Shown: one piece after another, positions 34,384 to 43,008 of the stretch
Layout of the letters: each line of letters starts with the position of its first letter
How positions within the stretch are numbered: the stretch's first letter is position 1
DNA from: Akkermansia muciniphila
GTDB lineage: Bacteria > Verrucomicrobiota > Verrucomicrobiia > Verrucomicrobiales > Akkermansiaceae
Length of the DNA stretch: 64,000 bases
Assembly: GCF_018709685.1 (NCBI RefSeq)
Contig: NZ_JABDHQ010000002.1
Span: 1-64,000, forward strand
Direction: 5' to 3'
The notes under the pieces: generated by a model
What the model was told of the DNA's origin: nothing
What the model saw: only the letters and a program-made list of their open reading frames with translations
The model's database searches: none
Made by a program: the position numbers and the translations under genes

Positions 34384-35094
34384 TTAGTCGTTGGTTTTTA
34401 CTGAGGCAGAATCTCCGACGCGCACCGGATCGGCTGGCGCCACAAGTTTCTGAACAAGCGCGCCACACACTTCCTTGCGGACGTCCGTGACCACGGCTTC
34501 TCCGATGGTTTGCGCTCCCCGGGTCACCTGTACAGGCATCCCGACTTGCATCCCCGCCGTCTTGCCGGCGTTCAGCACCACCACTCCGGATTCGGAGTCA
34601 ATGCTGAGCACCTTGGCTTCCGCCAGGGTTCCCGCGCCATCTCGCACGGGCTGTTGCCTGTATCCCAGAACGGAGTCCAGCAGGCGCAGGGAGCTTTCCA
34701 CCGCGGTCCTGGAGTTTGCATCCTCGGATATGGCTTGTTTCATGTAGGCGAGGATGGCTCCGGAGAGCTTGACGGACGCCTGTTCCAACCGCTGGATGCG
34801 GTCATTGAGAACTTCGATGTCTGCCACCGCCTGAATCAGGCGCTCCTCACTATTACCTAGCGCTGCGCCTCCCAAAGCTTCCAGCCGGGAACGGATGTCC
34901 ACCAGCTGGGCGGCCGCCTTGTCGGCGTCGCTGCGGGCCTGGACATAAGATGCCTTAAGGGCCGCATTCTGCTTTTCGAGACGCTCGATTCTGCGCGTCA
35001 GTGCCGCCGTATCCTCTTCCGCTCCCTGCAGCATTCCGCCCAGCCCCACAAGGGTGGTGAGGGAGTACGCAAGGATGGAAGAAGAGTTCGACAT
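34384..35094 (-). CDS. Coiled-coil exported or membrane-anchored protein embedded in the S10 operon
   Basis: I do not know this 236-residue protein. It has a hydrophobic N-terminus (residues 7-25, ILAYSLTTLVGLGGMLQGA) that could be a signal peptide or anchor. A heptad-rich coiled coil follows (about 28-110, ALTRRIERLEKQNAALKASY...). A C-terminal beta-rich domain (about 160-232) reads AKVLSIDSESGVVVLNAGKTAGMQVGMPVQVTRG...IGEAVVTDV, like the small barrels of MreC/FlgT-type envelope proteins. It lies in frame order between rpsS (20 bp gap) and rplV (39 bp gap), so it should be co-expressed with ribosomal proteins. It is not itself ribosomal. Confidence 0.75.
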   Translation of the reverse strand: MSNSSSILAYSLTTLVGLGGMLQGAEEDTAALTRRIERLEKQNAALKASYVQARSDADKAAAQLVDIRSRLEALGGAALGNSEERLIQAVADIEVLNDRIQRLEQASVKLSGAILAYMKQAISEDANSRTAVESSLRLLDSVLGYRQQPVRDGAGTLAEAKVLSIDSESGVVVLNAGKTAGMQVGMPVQVTRGAQTIGEAVVTDVRKEVCGALVQKLVAPADPVRVGDSASVKTND

Positions 35095-35114
35095 GTTGAT
35101 TGTTAACTTACTGA

Positions 35115-35384
35115 TTACTTCTTACCGATACCGCCGTGCTGTTTGAAGACACGAGTCGGGGCAAATTCACCAAGCTTGTGGCCTACCATGTTTTCCGTGA
35201 CGTACACGGTGGCAAAGTTCTTGCCGGCGTGCACCAGGAAGGTCAGACCGACGAAGTCAGGCGTAATCATGGATGCGCGGCTCCAGGTCTTGATCGGCTT
35301 GCGGTCACCGGATTCAAGCTGAGCGTCAACCTTGGTGAGAAGCTTCTGACTGACAAAAGGGCCTTTTTTGAGAGAACGTCCCAT
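35115..35384 (-). CDS. rpsS: 30S ribosomal protein S19
   Basis: The 89-residue protein starts [16 protein letters not shown] and has [26 protein letters not shown] and [12 protein letters not shown] (seen in parts). S19 contacts S13 in the 30S head. The usual next gene, rplV, is displaced by the embedded coiled-coil gene. Confidence 0.97.
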   Translation of the reverse strand: MGRSLKKGPFVSQKLLTKVDAQLESGDRKPIKTWSRASMITPDFVGLTFLVHAGKNFATVYVTENMVGHKLGEFAPTRVFKQHGGIGKK

Positions 35385-35419
35385 GTTATATGATCCTAGT
35401 TAAAGTTATTGTGTATTGG

Positions 35420-36256
35420 TTACTTGGCGTTGCGGCGCTGTACGATGACGGAGTCGCTGGGCTTGCGGAGACGGCGGGTCTTCTGGCCCTTGACGTGACC
35501 CCACGGGGACTTGAGGTGCTGGCGGCCACCACCGGACTTGGACTTACCTTCACCACCACCGTTCGGGTGGTCGACGGGGTTCATCGTCATACCGCGCACG
35601 GTGGGACGAACGCCCATCCAGCGGGTGCGGCCGGCCTTGCCGGACATTTCGTTCATGTGCTGGGTATTGCCTACCTGACCGATGGTGCAGTAGCAATCCT
35701 CATTGAAACGGCGGATTTCACCGGAGGGCATCTTGATCAGGGCATAGCCGGCTTCACGGTTGGAAACGATGGCCTGCTGACCGGCTGCGCGGGCAACCTT
35801 GCCGCCGGAACCCGGACGGATTTCAATGTTGTGAACGGAGGTACCCAGGGGAACGTTCTTCAGGGGCATGGCATTGCCTACCTTGGGAGCAACCTTCTGG
35901 CCGCTTTCCACCTTCATGCCCACCTGGAGACCCGTGGGGGCCAGGATGTAGGACTTTTCACCGTCCTTGTATTCAATTAGGGCGATGCGGCAGGTGCGGT
36001 TGGGATCGTATTCAATCGTAAGCACGGTGGCGGGCACGTCAAACTTGTTGCGCTTGAAGTCCACCAGGCGGTACTTGCGCTTGTGGCCACCGCCGATGTG
36101 GCGGGTGGTGATGCGGCCGTTGTTGTTGCGGCCGCCGGATTTTTTGAGGGGTCTGCAGAGACTCTTTTCCGGGGTGGAGGTGGTGATTTCGTCAAAGGAC
36201 GGCCACACCTTGTAGCGGTTAGAGGGAGTAACTGGCTTGAATGACTTGAGGGACAT
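35420..36256 (-). CDS. rplB: 50S ribosomal protein L2
   Basis: The 278-residue protein has the L2 pattern: [23 protein letters not shown] (seen in parts), [12 protein letters not shown] and the catalytic-site segment [25 protein letters not shown]. The histidine in VDHPNGG sits near the peptidyl-transferase centre. Confidence 0.97.
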   Translation of the reverse strand: MSLKSFKPVTPSNRYKVWPSFDEITTSTPEKSLCRPLKKSGGRNNNGRITTRHIGGGHKRKYRLVDFKRNKFDVPATVLTIEYDPNRTCRIALIEYKDGEKSYILAPTGLQVGMKVESGQKVAPKVGNAMPLKNVPLGTSVHNIEIRPGSGGKVARAAGQQAIVSNREAGYALIKMPSGEIRRFNEDCYCTIGQVGNTQHMNEMSGKAGRTRWMGVRPTVRGMTMNPVDHPNGGGEGKSKSGGGRQHLKSPWGHVKGQKTRRLRKPSDSVIVQRRNAK

Positions 36257-36283
36257 GATAGCTTTCCTTCCTAATAGGGGGCG

Positions 36284-36568
36284 TTAAACGAGGTCAAGGG
36301 TTTCACCGTTGGCAAGCTTGATGTAAGCTTTTTTCCAATGGGCGGTGCGACCTGCATCAGCGCGGCGCTGACGCTTGAGCTTGCCGTCATAGTTGGCGGT
36401 GCGCACGGAAGCGACCTTCTTGCCGAAAGCAACTTCGACAGCCTTTTTGATTTCGATTTTGTTGGCGTCACGGTCAACTTCAAGGACCAGCTCACCAGTG
36501 GTTTCCTGGAGCATGGTGGCCTTTTCGCTGATGCGCACCTTCTTGATGACTTGGTAAATGTCTTTCAT
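36284..36568 (-). CDS. rplW: 50S ribosomal protein L23
   Basis: The 94-residue protein has the L23 core (RISEKAT, LEVDRDANKIEIKKAVEVAFGKKVASVRT). L23 surrounds the exit tunnel and docks trigger factor and SRP. It follows rplD by 6 bp. Confidence 0.95.
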   Translation of the reverse strand: MKDIYQVIKKVRISEKATMLQETTGELVLEVDRDANKIEIKKAVEVAFGKKVASVRTANYDGKLKRQRRADAGRTAHWKKAYIKLANGETLDLV

Positions 36569-36574
36569 GGCTTC

Positions 36575-37183
36575 TTAAGCAGTACGGCTGGCGAGGGTTT
36601 CTAAAGCGTTGTCAACGAGGATCACTGCACCAGCGTTCATGAGCTGTTCAATGTTCACTTCTGCGGCGGTCATCAGGAGGACTTCCTGAACGTTGCGGCC
36701 GGCAAGATAGGTGGATTCGTCAAAGGAGGCAGCCACGATGAGCACCTTCTTGGCGTCCGTCAGTTCCTTGACGGCCTTGATGAAGGACTTGGTCTTGCCG
36801 TCGGCCACGGAGAATTCGGAAACGGTGCTGACCTTGGAACCGGCGATCAGGTCACCCAGAACGCGGCGCAGGGCCAGGCGGCGGGTGCTCTTGTTCACCT
36901 TCTTGGTGTAGTCGCAGGGGCGGGGACCGAAGACCACGCCGCCGCCCACAAAGATGGGGGCGCGCTTGTCGCCGTGGCGGGCGTTACCGGTGCCCTTCTG
37001 GCGGAAGATCTTCTTGTTGTTGCCGCTGACTTCAGCGCGGGTCTTGGAGTTGGCGGAACCCGTACGGCGGTTTGCCTGGTAAGCCACGATGAGGTCATGC
37101 ACGGCCTGGGAGCCCTTGTCACTGCCAGCGAGCTGGATGTTGGCGGCAGCGGCGGCTTCTAATGTAAAGGTATTTGCGGACAT
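36575..37183 (-). CDS. rplD: 50S ribosomal protein L4
   Basis: The 202-residue protein includes the L4 tunnel-loop region [40 protein letters not shown] (seen in parts), which is diagnostic. In E. coli L4 autoregulates its operon. No matching leader structure was identified here. Confidence 0.97.
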   Translation of the reverse strand: MSANTFTLEAAAAANIQLAGSDKGSQAVHDLIVAYQANRRTGSANSKTRAEVSGNNKKIFRQKGTGNARHGDKRAPIFVGGGVVFGPRPCDYTKKVNKSTRRLALRRVLGDLIAGSKVSTVSEFSVADGKTKSFIKAVKELTDAKKVLIVAASFDESTYLAGRNVQEVLLMTAAEVNIEQLMNAGAVILVDNALETLASRTA

Positions 37184-37223
37184 AGATAGGTTTTCCTATA
37201 ATCAATGTGAGGTTAACTAAAGC

Positions 37224-37859
37224 CTACTTCTTCTTGGCGGGGCGGATCACGAGGTAGGAACCGCGTGCACCGGGAACAGCGCCGGAGATAAGAATGACGT
37301 TGTCTTCCGGACGAACGGCCACAACCTTCAGGTTCTGTACTGTGCGCCTGGCATTGCCCATCTGTCCGGGCATTTTCTGGTTCTTCCAGACGCGGCCGGG
37401 GGTGGAGCAGCCACCCACACCACCGGTACGGCGGTGCATCATGGAACCGTGCGCGGCGGGAGAGCCGTGGAAGTTGTGGCGGCGCATCGCGCCCTGGAAG
37501 CCCTTGCCCTTGGAAGTGCCGATCACGTCAACCCACTGGCCGGCGGAAAAGAGGTCCACGCCGGGATCTTCTGCGCCTTCGGCAGGCAGTTCGGAAGCTT
37601 CCACGCGGAATTCCTTGAGGAGCTTGGTGGGCTGGATGCCCAGTTTTTTGAAGTGGCCGGCCTGAGGCTTGGCCACGCGGCTTTCCTTCTGCGCATCAAA
37701 GGCAACCTGGATAGCGTTGTAGCCATCCTTGTCTTCCGTTTTGATCTGGGCGAAGGTGTTGCCCTTGACGTCGATGACGGTCACGGGCACCATAGCGCCG
37801 GATTCCTGGTCAAACAGGCGGGTCATGCCGACCTTTTTTCCGATAAGTCCTAGAGCCAT
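37224..37859 (-). CDS. rplC: 50S ribosomal protein L3
   Basis: The 211-residue protein starts MALGLIGKKVGMTRLFD and has the central GTSKGKGFQGAMRRHNFHGSPAAHGS motif (seen in parts), where the methylated glutamine of E. coli lies. L3 is an early 50S assembly protein. Confidence 0.97.
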   Translation of the reverse strand: MALGLIGKKVGMTRLFDQESGAMVPVTVIDVKGNTFAQIKTEDKDGYNAIQVAFDAQKESRVAKPQAGHFKKLGIQPTKLLKEFRVEASELPAEGAEDPGVDLFSAGQWVDVIGTSKGKGFQGAMRRHNFHGSPAAHGSMMHRRTGGVGGCSTPGRVWKNQKMPGQMGNARRTVQNLKVVAVRPEDNVILISGAVPGARGSYLVIRPAKKK

Positions 37860-37904
37860 TGTAGTGTGTCTTTCTGTTTTTTAATTACTTATCCGGGTAC
37901 CAAA

Positions 37905-38213
37905 CTAGATGCGGATCGTGATGTCCACACCGGCCGGGAGATTGAGCTTCTTGAGCTCATCAATCGTGCGGGCGGTCGGATCGACGATGTCGAGCAGGCG
38001 CTTGTGGGTGCGGATTTCAAATTGTTCAGCCGACTTTTTGTTGACGTGAACGGAACGGTTCACGGAGAATTTCTCAATGCGGGTCGGTAACGGGATCGGG
38101 CCGTGAACTTTGGCTCCGGTGCGCTTGGCGGTTTCAACGATCTCCAGGGAGGAGCGGTCGATGGCGCGAGAGTCAAATGCGCGGAGTCGAATGCGGATTT
38201 TTGGACTTTGCAT
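37905..38213 (-). CDS. rpsJ: 30S ribosomal protein S10
   Basis: The 102-residue protein has [34 protein letters not shown] and [13 protein letters not shown], typical of S10/NusE, which also works in transcription antitermination. It follows fusA directly with a 39-bp gap. No tuf gene lies between them. Confidence 0.97.
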   Translation of the reverse strand: MQSPKIRIRLRAFDSRAIDRSSLEIVETAKRTGAKVHGPIPLPTRIEKFSVNRSVHVNKKSAEQFEIRTHKRLLDIVDPTARTIDELKKLNLPAGVDITIRI

Positions 38214-38252
38214 GGACGTGCGGTCTATTGGTTATACTTCAAAGGTTTGTTT

Positions 38253-40400
38253 TTATTTAGCCCTGTCGCTGACGATCTGGTCAACGAGGTTCTGAGGCAC
38301 CTGTTCAAAGTGGGAGGGCTCCATGGAGTAGGAGGCGCGGCCACTGGAGAGGGTACGGATAGCGGTGGAGTAACCGAACATTTCGGACAAGGGAACCATG
38401 GCCTTCAGGATACAGGCGTTAGCCTTGTTTTCCATGTTGCTGATCTGGCCGCGGCGGCGGTTCAGGTCACCCATGATGTCGCCCTGGTAGTCGGTCGGGG
38501 TAGAGGCTTCCACGGACATGATGGGTTCCAGCATGATGGGCTTGGCCTTCTTGAAGGCGTCCTTCATGGCGAAGATGGCGGCCATCTTGAACGCGTTTTC
38601 GTTGGAGTCCACTTCGTGATAGGAACCGTCCACCACTTCAACGTGTACGTCTACTACCGGATAACCGGCGATGACGCCCGTGGTCATGGCTTCATTGAGA
38701 CCGGCGAAAACGGCGTTCATGTATTCCTTCGGAATGGCGCCACCCACGATCTTGTTCTCAATGGTGAGGCCCTTGCCGCGTTCGTTCGGCTTCACGTCGA
38801 TCACCACATGGCCATACTGGCCGCGGCCGCCGGACTGCTTGACCAGCTTGCCGTCGCCGTGGGCGGGGGCGGTGATGGTTTCGCGGTAGGCGATCTGGGG
38901 CTTGCCGATGTCGGCTTCCACCTTGAATTCGCGCATCAGGCGGTCAATGATGATTTCCAGGTGAAGTTCACCCATGCCGGAGATCAGGGTCTGGCCGGTT
39001 TCTTCATCCGTCTTCACGCGGAAGGTCGGGTCTTCTTCAGACAGACGGCCCAGAGCGTTGGACATTTTTTCCTGGTCAGCCTTGGTCTTGGGTTCCACGG
39101 CCATGGAAATAACGGTTTCCGGGAAAGTGGGGGGTTCCAGGCAGATGTCGTTGTCCGGGCTGGTGATGGTGTCGCCCGTGGTCACGTTGCGGAGGCCTAC
39201 GATGGCGGCGATGTCACCGGAGTACACGGCGTCAACGTCCGTGTGCTGGTTAGCCTGGATCTGAATGATGCGGCCCACGCGTTCCGACTTGCGGGTGCGG
39301 GGATTGTATACCGTGTCACCTTTCTTGAGCACACCGGAGTAAACGCGGATGAACACCAGCTTGCCGACGAACTTGTCAGCCCAGAGCTTGAATGCCAGCA
39401 CCATGGGCTTGGCATCGTCCGTAGCGGTGATCTCAAAGGTTTCTTCCGAGTCCAGCGTGCTTTCAGCGTGGGCGGGAACGGTTTCCACCGGAGAGGGGAG
39501 GTAATCCACCACGGCATCAAGCAGGAACTGGACGCCCTTGTTTTTGAAAGCGGAACCGCCTGCAACGGGGATGAACTTGTTGGCGATGGTGGCGCGGCGG
39601 ATAGCCTGCTTGAGTTCCTTGGCGGTGAAGGGTTCTTCCATGAGAACCTTTTCAGCCAGTTCATCGTCCACGTCAGCCACGCGGCTCACCAGGTCATGGT
39701 AGGCCAGTTCGGCTTCGTCCTTGAGTTCGGCGGGGATTTCTTCAATCGTGTAGGTGGAGCCCAGACGGTCGTTGTCGGCATAGATGACAGCCTTCTGGTT
39801 CACCACGTCAATCTGGCCGCGGAGCTGGTCTTCGGAGCCGATGGGGATCAGGATGGCGGCGGCGTTTGCACCCAGCTTGTTGTGGATGTCGTCCAGAACG
39901 TTGTTGAAGTTGGCGCCGGTGCGGTCCATCTTGTTCACAAAGCACATGCGGGGAACGCTGTACTTGGTGGCCTGGCGCCACACGGTTTCCGTCTGGGGCT
40001 GTACGCCGGCCACACCGCAGAATACCACGATGGCGCCGTCAAGCACACGGAGGGAACGTTCCACTTCAGCGGTGAAGTCAACGTGCCCGGGGGTGTCAAT
40101 AATGTTCAGCTGGAAGTTTTCGCCTTCGAACACTTTGCTGATACCTTCATTCTGAAGCTGCTTCCAGTTGGTGGTAACGGCGGCAGAGGTGATGGTGATA
40201 CCGCGTTCGCGTTCCTGCTCCATCCAGTCCGTGGTGGCGGAACCTTCGTGGGTTTCACCGATCTTGTGAATCATGCCGGTGTAGAAAAGAATACGCTCGG
40301 ACAAAGTGGTTTTGCCGGCGTCAATGTGAGCGGAGATACCGATGTTGCGGTAGCGCTCAAGGGGAGCCTTGCGATTGGGATTGTTTACGTGATCGGACAT
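38253..40400 (-). CDS. fusA: Elongation factor G
   Basis: EF-G is the GTPase that drives ribosomal translocation. The 715-residue protein has the P-loop AHIDAGKTT at residues 24-32, the G2 segment ERERGITITSAA, G3 DTPGHVDF and G4 NKMD. The full set of domains II-V ends in FEQVPQNLVDQIVSDRAK. Length and position after rpsG are typical. Confidence 0.97.
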   Translation of the reverse strand: MSDHVNNPNRKAPLERYRNIGISAHIDAGKTTLSERILFYTGMIHKIGETHEGSATTDWMEQERERGITITSAAVTTNWKQLQNEGISKVFEGENFQLNIIDTPGHVDFTAEVERSLRVLDGAIVVFCGVAGVQPQTETVWRQATKYSVPRMCFVNKMDRTGANFNNVLDDIHNKLGANAAAILIPIGSEDQLRGQIDVVNQKAVIYADNDRLGSTYTIEEIPAELKDEAELAYHDLVSRVADVDDELAEKVLMEEPFTAKELKQAIRRATIANKFIPVAGGSAFKNKGVQFLLDAVVDYLPSPVETVPAHAESTLDSEETFEITATDDAKPMVLAFKLWADKFVGKLVFIRVYSGVLKKGDTVYNPRTRKSERVGRIIQIQANQHTDVDAVYSGDIAAIVGLRNVTTGDTITSPDNDICLEPPTFPETVISMAVEPKTKADQEKMSNALGRLSEEDPTFRVKTDEETGQTLISGMGELHLEIIIDRLMREFKVEADIGKPQIAYRETITAPAHGDGKLVKQSGGRGQYGHVVIDVKPNERGKGLTIENKIVGGAIPKEYMNAVFAGLNEAMTTGVIAGYPVVDVHVEVVDGSYHEVDSNENAFKMAAIFAMKDAFKKAKPIMLEPIMSVEASTPTDYQGDIMGDLNRRRGQISNMENKANACILKAMVPLSEMFGYSTAIRTLSSGRASYSMEPSHFEQVPQNLVDQIVSDRAK

Positions 40401-40463
40401 AGTGTCTGGAAAGTATCTGTAATGATCGAAAGTGAATGGTTCGGCTGACGCTCGCGGAAGGGA

Positions 40464-40937
40464 TTACCAGCGGAAGTGGGCAAAGGCGCGGTTGGCCTGG
40501 GCCATCTTGTGAACGTCGTCGCGCTTGCGAACGGAGGAACCCTGGTTGTTGGCGGCTTCCTTGATTTCGTTGGCAAGAGCCTTGTGCATCGGCACACCCT
40601 TGCGGTTGCGGGCGTAGTTCACGATCCAGCGCATGGCCAGGGATTCGGAACGGGCCGGGTCCACTTCAAGAGGCACCTGGTAGGTGGCGCCACCAACGCG
40701 GCGGCTCTTCACTTCCACACGGGGCTTGGCGTTCTCAATGGCGCGGGTGATCACTTCCAGGGGATCAATGCTGTCCGTGCCTTCATTAGCCATATCGATG
40801 GCGGCATAGACGATGCGTTCCGCAAGGGAGCGCTTGCCATCCAGCATAACCTTGCTGATCAGTTTGCCAACAAGAGCGCTGTCGTAACGGGGGTCACGAC
40901 GTTCAATTTTTCTATAGACGCGTTTACGGCGGGCCAT
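40464..40937 (-). CDS. rpsG: 30S ribosomal protein S7
   Basis: The 157-residue protein starts MARRKRVYRKIERRDPRYDS and contains NAKPRVEVKSRRVGGATYQVPLEV (seen in parts), both diagnostic for S7. S7 nucleates 30S head assembly. It lies 27 bp downstream of rpsL. Confidence 0.97.
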   Translation of the reverse strand: MARRKRVYRKIERRDPRYDSALVGKLISKVMLDGKRSLAERIVYAAIDMANEGTDSIDPLEVITRAIENAKPRVEVKSRRVGGATYQVPLEVDPARSESLAMRWIVNYARNRKGVPMHKALANEIKEAANNQGSSVRKRDDVHKMAQANRAFAHFRW

Positions 40938-40964
40938 AATATATTAATAGGTAAGATGTTAAGT

Positions 40965-41348
40965 TTACTTGGCAGAAGCCTTCGGACGCTTGGCGCCGTA
41001 CTTGGAGCGACCCTGGCGGCGCTTGTCAACACCGAGGCAGTCAAGAGCGCCGCGGACGATATGGTAGCGAACACCCGGCAAGTCCTTCACACGGCCGCCG
41101 CGCACAAGCACGATGGAGTGTTCCTGGAGGTTGTGACCTTCACCGCCAATGTAGGCGATCACTTCTTCACCATTGGTAAGACGGACTTTAGCCACTTTAC
41201 GAAGAGCCGAGTTCGGCTTCTTGGGCGTACGGGTCATTACCTGGAGACAAACACCGCGGCGTTGCGGGCAGCTATGAAGAGCGCGTGACTTGGACTTCTC
41301 TTCCGGAGTAATACGTCCCTTGCGGACGAGCTGATTAATGGTCGGCAT
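40965..41348 (-). CDS. rpsL: 30S ribosomal protein S12
   Basis: The 127-residue protein has [12 protein letters not shown], the decoding-centre segments [12 protein letters not shown] and [13 protein letters not shown], and [10 protein letters not shown]. The lysines in TPKKPNS and GGRVKDLPG, where streptomycin-resistance changes occur, are wild type. It is the first gene of the str-S10 operon, about 140 bp downstream of a promoter candidate. Confidence 0.97.
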   Translation of the reverse strand: MPTINQLVRKGRITPEEKSKSRALHSCPQRRGVCLQVMTRTPKKPNSALRKVAKVRLTNGEEVIAYIGGEGHNLQEHSIVLVRGGRVKDLPGVRYHIVRGALDCLGVDKRRQGRSKYGAKRPKASAK

Positions 41349-41496
41349 GTTTTCCTGCTTTGGTTGTGGTTCGTCGGTTTGATCCGATATTCAAGGCGAA
41401 CATCCCTTTCAATAAGCAGGAAGCGCGCCTTTTTTCCGGAGGCAAACCCGATAGAAAACGTATTTCTTGCACCTTTCGGCGCGTTTGGGGACGGCC

Positions 41497-41524
41497 AATA
41501 TAACGTGATTTTACACCATGACAA
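41497..41524 (-). promoter_or_regulatory. Promoter candidate of the str-S10 ribosomal operon
   Basis: On the minus strand TTGTCA (complement of 41519-41524) and TATATT (complement of 41497-41502) are separated by 16 bp, each one base from the sigma-70 consensus. Transcription from it would give a leader of about 140 nt before rpsL. It overlaps the extreme 3' end of the acyltransferase gene's downstream region. Confidence 0.5.
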
Positions 41525-41533
41525 GTCTTTTAT

Positions 41534-42622
41534 TCATCTTTTCCTAAATATTTCTTCCGTGTCATTTTCCCCTGCTCTTTCCAAAGCTTCAGGACGGCCT
41601 TCCGATTCTTTTTTCAGCTTCCTTCCCACCCAGCGGACTTCCACGTACTGGTAGGTGAAGTAAGCCAGGACAAATGAAATGCACAAGGCAATTACCCAGA
41701 GCAAAACAGGAAACTCTTCCTCCCGGAAGCCCACTTTCCAGAATTTCCCCATCATGCGGAGCATTACGTCCATGCCCAATTTCACCGGAATATGGAGGAG
41801 GAAAAGGGCATACGTCATTCCGGCGCCGATCCCCACCCATTTCAGCACGGGCCTGGACAGGGAAGGCAGGCGCACGCTCCACAGGGAGGCAATGCACAAG
41901 GCAAAAATTCCGGAAGACACCACATATCCCGGAAAGGAATAATTCAGGGCTCCGATTACCCTCCACCTAATCATGGACGATGCCAGCAGCCATGCCGCAC
42001 CCGCTCCAATCCAGAACCACCGCCATGAAATCTTCCACCGTTCCATGTTCCAGGACGCGCACCACATCCCCAGCAGGAACTGCCACAGGCGGAACGTTAC
42101 CTGGTAATACAGGCCGCCTGACTCACTCACGGCAAAAGGCCGCATTCCGCTCCGCACCAAGGCAAAAAGAACGCTTGCCGCCAATAGCCACATAAACAGC
42201 TTTTTCCCGTAGCAGCGGCGCAGCCACGGGAAGAGCGCCAGAAAAGCCAAAATGCAGCCGATGAACCAGACGGAAGCATTCTCCATCATCTGCGCCAGCG
42301 CAAGCGTGGGCGCAATCACCAGCATCCTGACTCCAGGCCATGCGGGAACCGGCCGGCCTTCAAAAAAGAGAACAGCATTGCCAATGGCCCATGCCACAAT
42401 CATCACAGGCAGCAAACGCCATGCCTTTTTCCGGTAATAGCTCCCTATTCCCCCTTCCCCCACTCCGGAGGAATGAATAGCTAAAAAACCGCTCAGGACA
42501 AAAAAGCCGTCTACGGCCACACTGCCTCCGCAATCCTTGCACCCTCTGTAATGAAAGATGACCACCGTCAGGCACAGCAAGATCCTCAGCAGGTCCAATC
42601 CATAATTCCTGACAGGCAACAT
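41534..42622 (-). CDS. Acyltransferase-3 family membrane protein (OafA/YrhL type)
   Basis: The 362-residue protein has about ten hydrophobic segments and the AT-3 family start: GLDLLRILLCLTVVIFHYRGCK, where the R of LLR and the H of FHY are the conserved residues, then VDGFFVLSGFLA. Such proteins O-acylate carbohydrates of lipopolysaccharide, exopolysaccharide or peptidoglycan at the membrane. The acceptor is unknown. The gene stands alone. A palindromic repeat begins 14 bp upstream of the start codon. Confidence 0.85.
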   Translation of the reverse strand: MLPVRNYGLDLLRILLCLTVVIFHYRGCKDCGGSVAVDGFFVLSGFLAIHSSGVGEGGIGSYYRKKAWRLLPVMIVAWAIGNAVLFFEGRPVPAWPGVRMLVIAPTLALAQMMENASVWFIGCILAFLALFPWLRRCYGKKLFMWLLAASVLFALVRSGMRPFAVSESGGLYYQVTFRLWQFLLGMWCASWNMERWKISWRWFWIGAGAAWLLASSMIRWRVIGALNYSFPGYVVSSGIFALCIASLWSVRLPSLSRPVLKWVGIGAGMTYALFLLHIPVKLGMDVMLRMMGKFWKVGFREEEFPVLLWVIALCISFVLAYFTYQYVEVRWVGRKLKKESEGRPEALERAGENDTEEIFRKR

Positions 42623-42635
42623 ATCCGGAAGCTAA

Positions 42636-42650
42636 CGGATAAGCAATCCG
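42636..42650 (+). repeat. Palindromic element copy 1 (CGGATAAGCAATCCG)
   Basis: The element has CGGAT/ATCCG arms around AAGCA. An exact reverse-complement copy lies at 42904-42918. This copy is 14 bp upstream of the acyltransferase start and could be an operator. Confidence 0.6.
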
Positions 42651-42903
42651 GGGTCAAGTTCCGATCCTGAGGGGAAAAGGCTTGTACAAATATGCCCGTT
42701 CACTTCCAAAGAAAGAGAAAATCTTACTAAAGCGCGACAGGCTTCTATAGAGCTCCTGAACGAATATATGCCGCCAGCCGCCCCTTTTTATATTTCCGCC
42801 CTGGCTCTCAATTTCTTTTCAGCTGCCGCAGTAACCGCCGCATTCCTTGCGGCTTGCCTGGCAGGGGAAAGATTTTTCCTTTTTCCATCCATCTCCGGTA
42901 AAA

Positions 42904-42918
42904 CGGATTGCTTATCCG
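42904..42918 (-). repeat. Palindromic element copy 2, inverted
   Basis: CGGATTGCTTATCCG on the plus strand is the exact reverse complement of copy 1. The two copies enclose 253 bp. Confidence 0.6.
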
Positions 42919-42944
42919 CACTTCTTTTCGAGCGCAGGCGGCCA

Positions 42945-42984
42945 CAAAAAATCCGTTTCCGGCCATGCATGCCGGAAACGGATT
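42945..42984 (-). terminator. Terminator of gpmI
   Basis: A 14-bp perfect stem (AATCCGTTTCCGGC and its complement) with a 7-nt loop is followed on the minus strand by TTTTT. It lies 25 bp past the gpmI stop codon. Confidence 0.9.
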
Positions 42985-43008
42985 CCATTAAATAAACTAC
43001 GTGCGCCG

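Larger units (their letters stand above)
42623..43008. other. Intergenic region with an inverted palindrome pair and the gpmI terminator
   Basis: This 386-bp stretch lies between the start of the acyltransferase gene and the end of gpmI, both minus strand. It holds two copies of a 15-bp palindromic element (42636-42650 and 42904-42918) and the terminator at 42945-42984. Short open frames on both strands overlap the terminator and have no coding support. Confidence 0.6.

Noticed and set aside
38103-40448. 781-codon plus-strand open frame opposite fusA
   Set aside because: Antisense shadow of EF-G, whose motifs on the minus strand are unambiguous.
42768-42995. 75-residue plus-strand open frame between the acyltransferase gene and gpmI
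   Set aside because: It runs through the gpmI terminator hairpin, and a competing frame exists on the other strand. No ribosome-binding site or recognisable domain.
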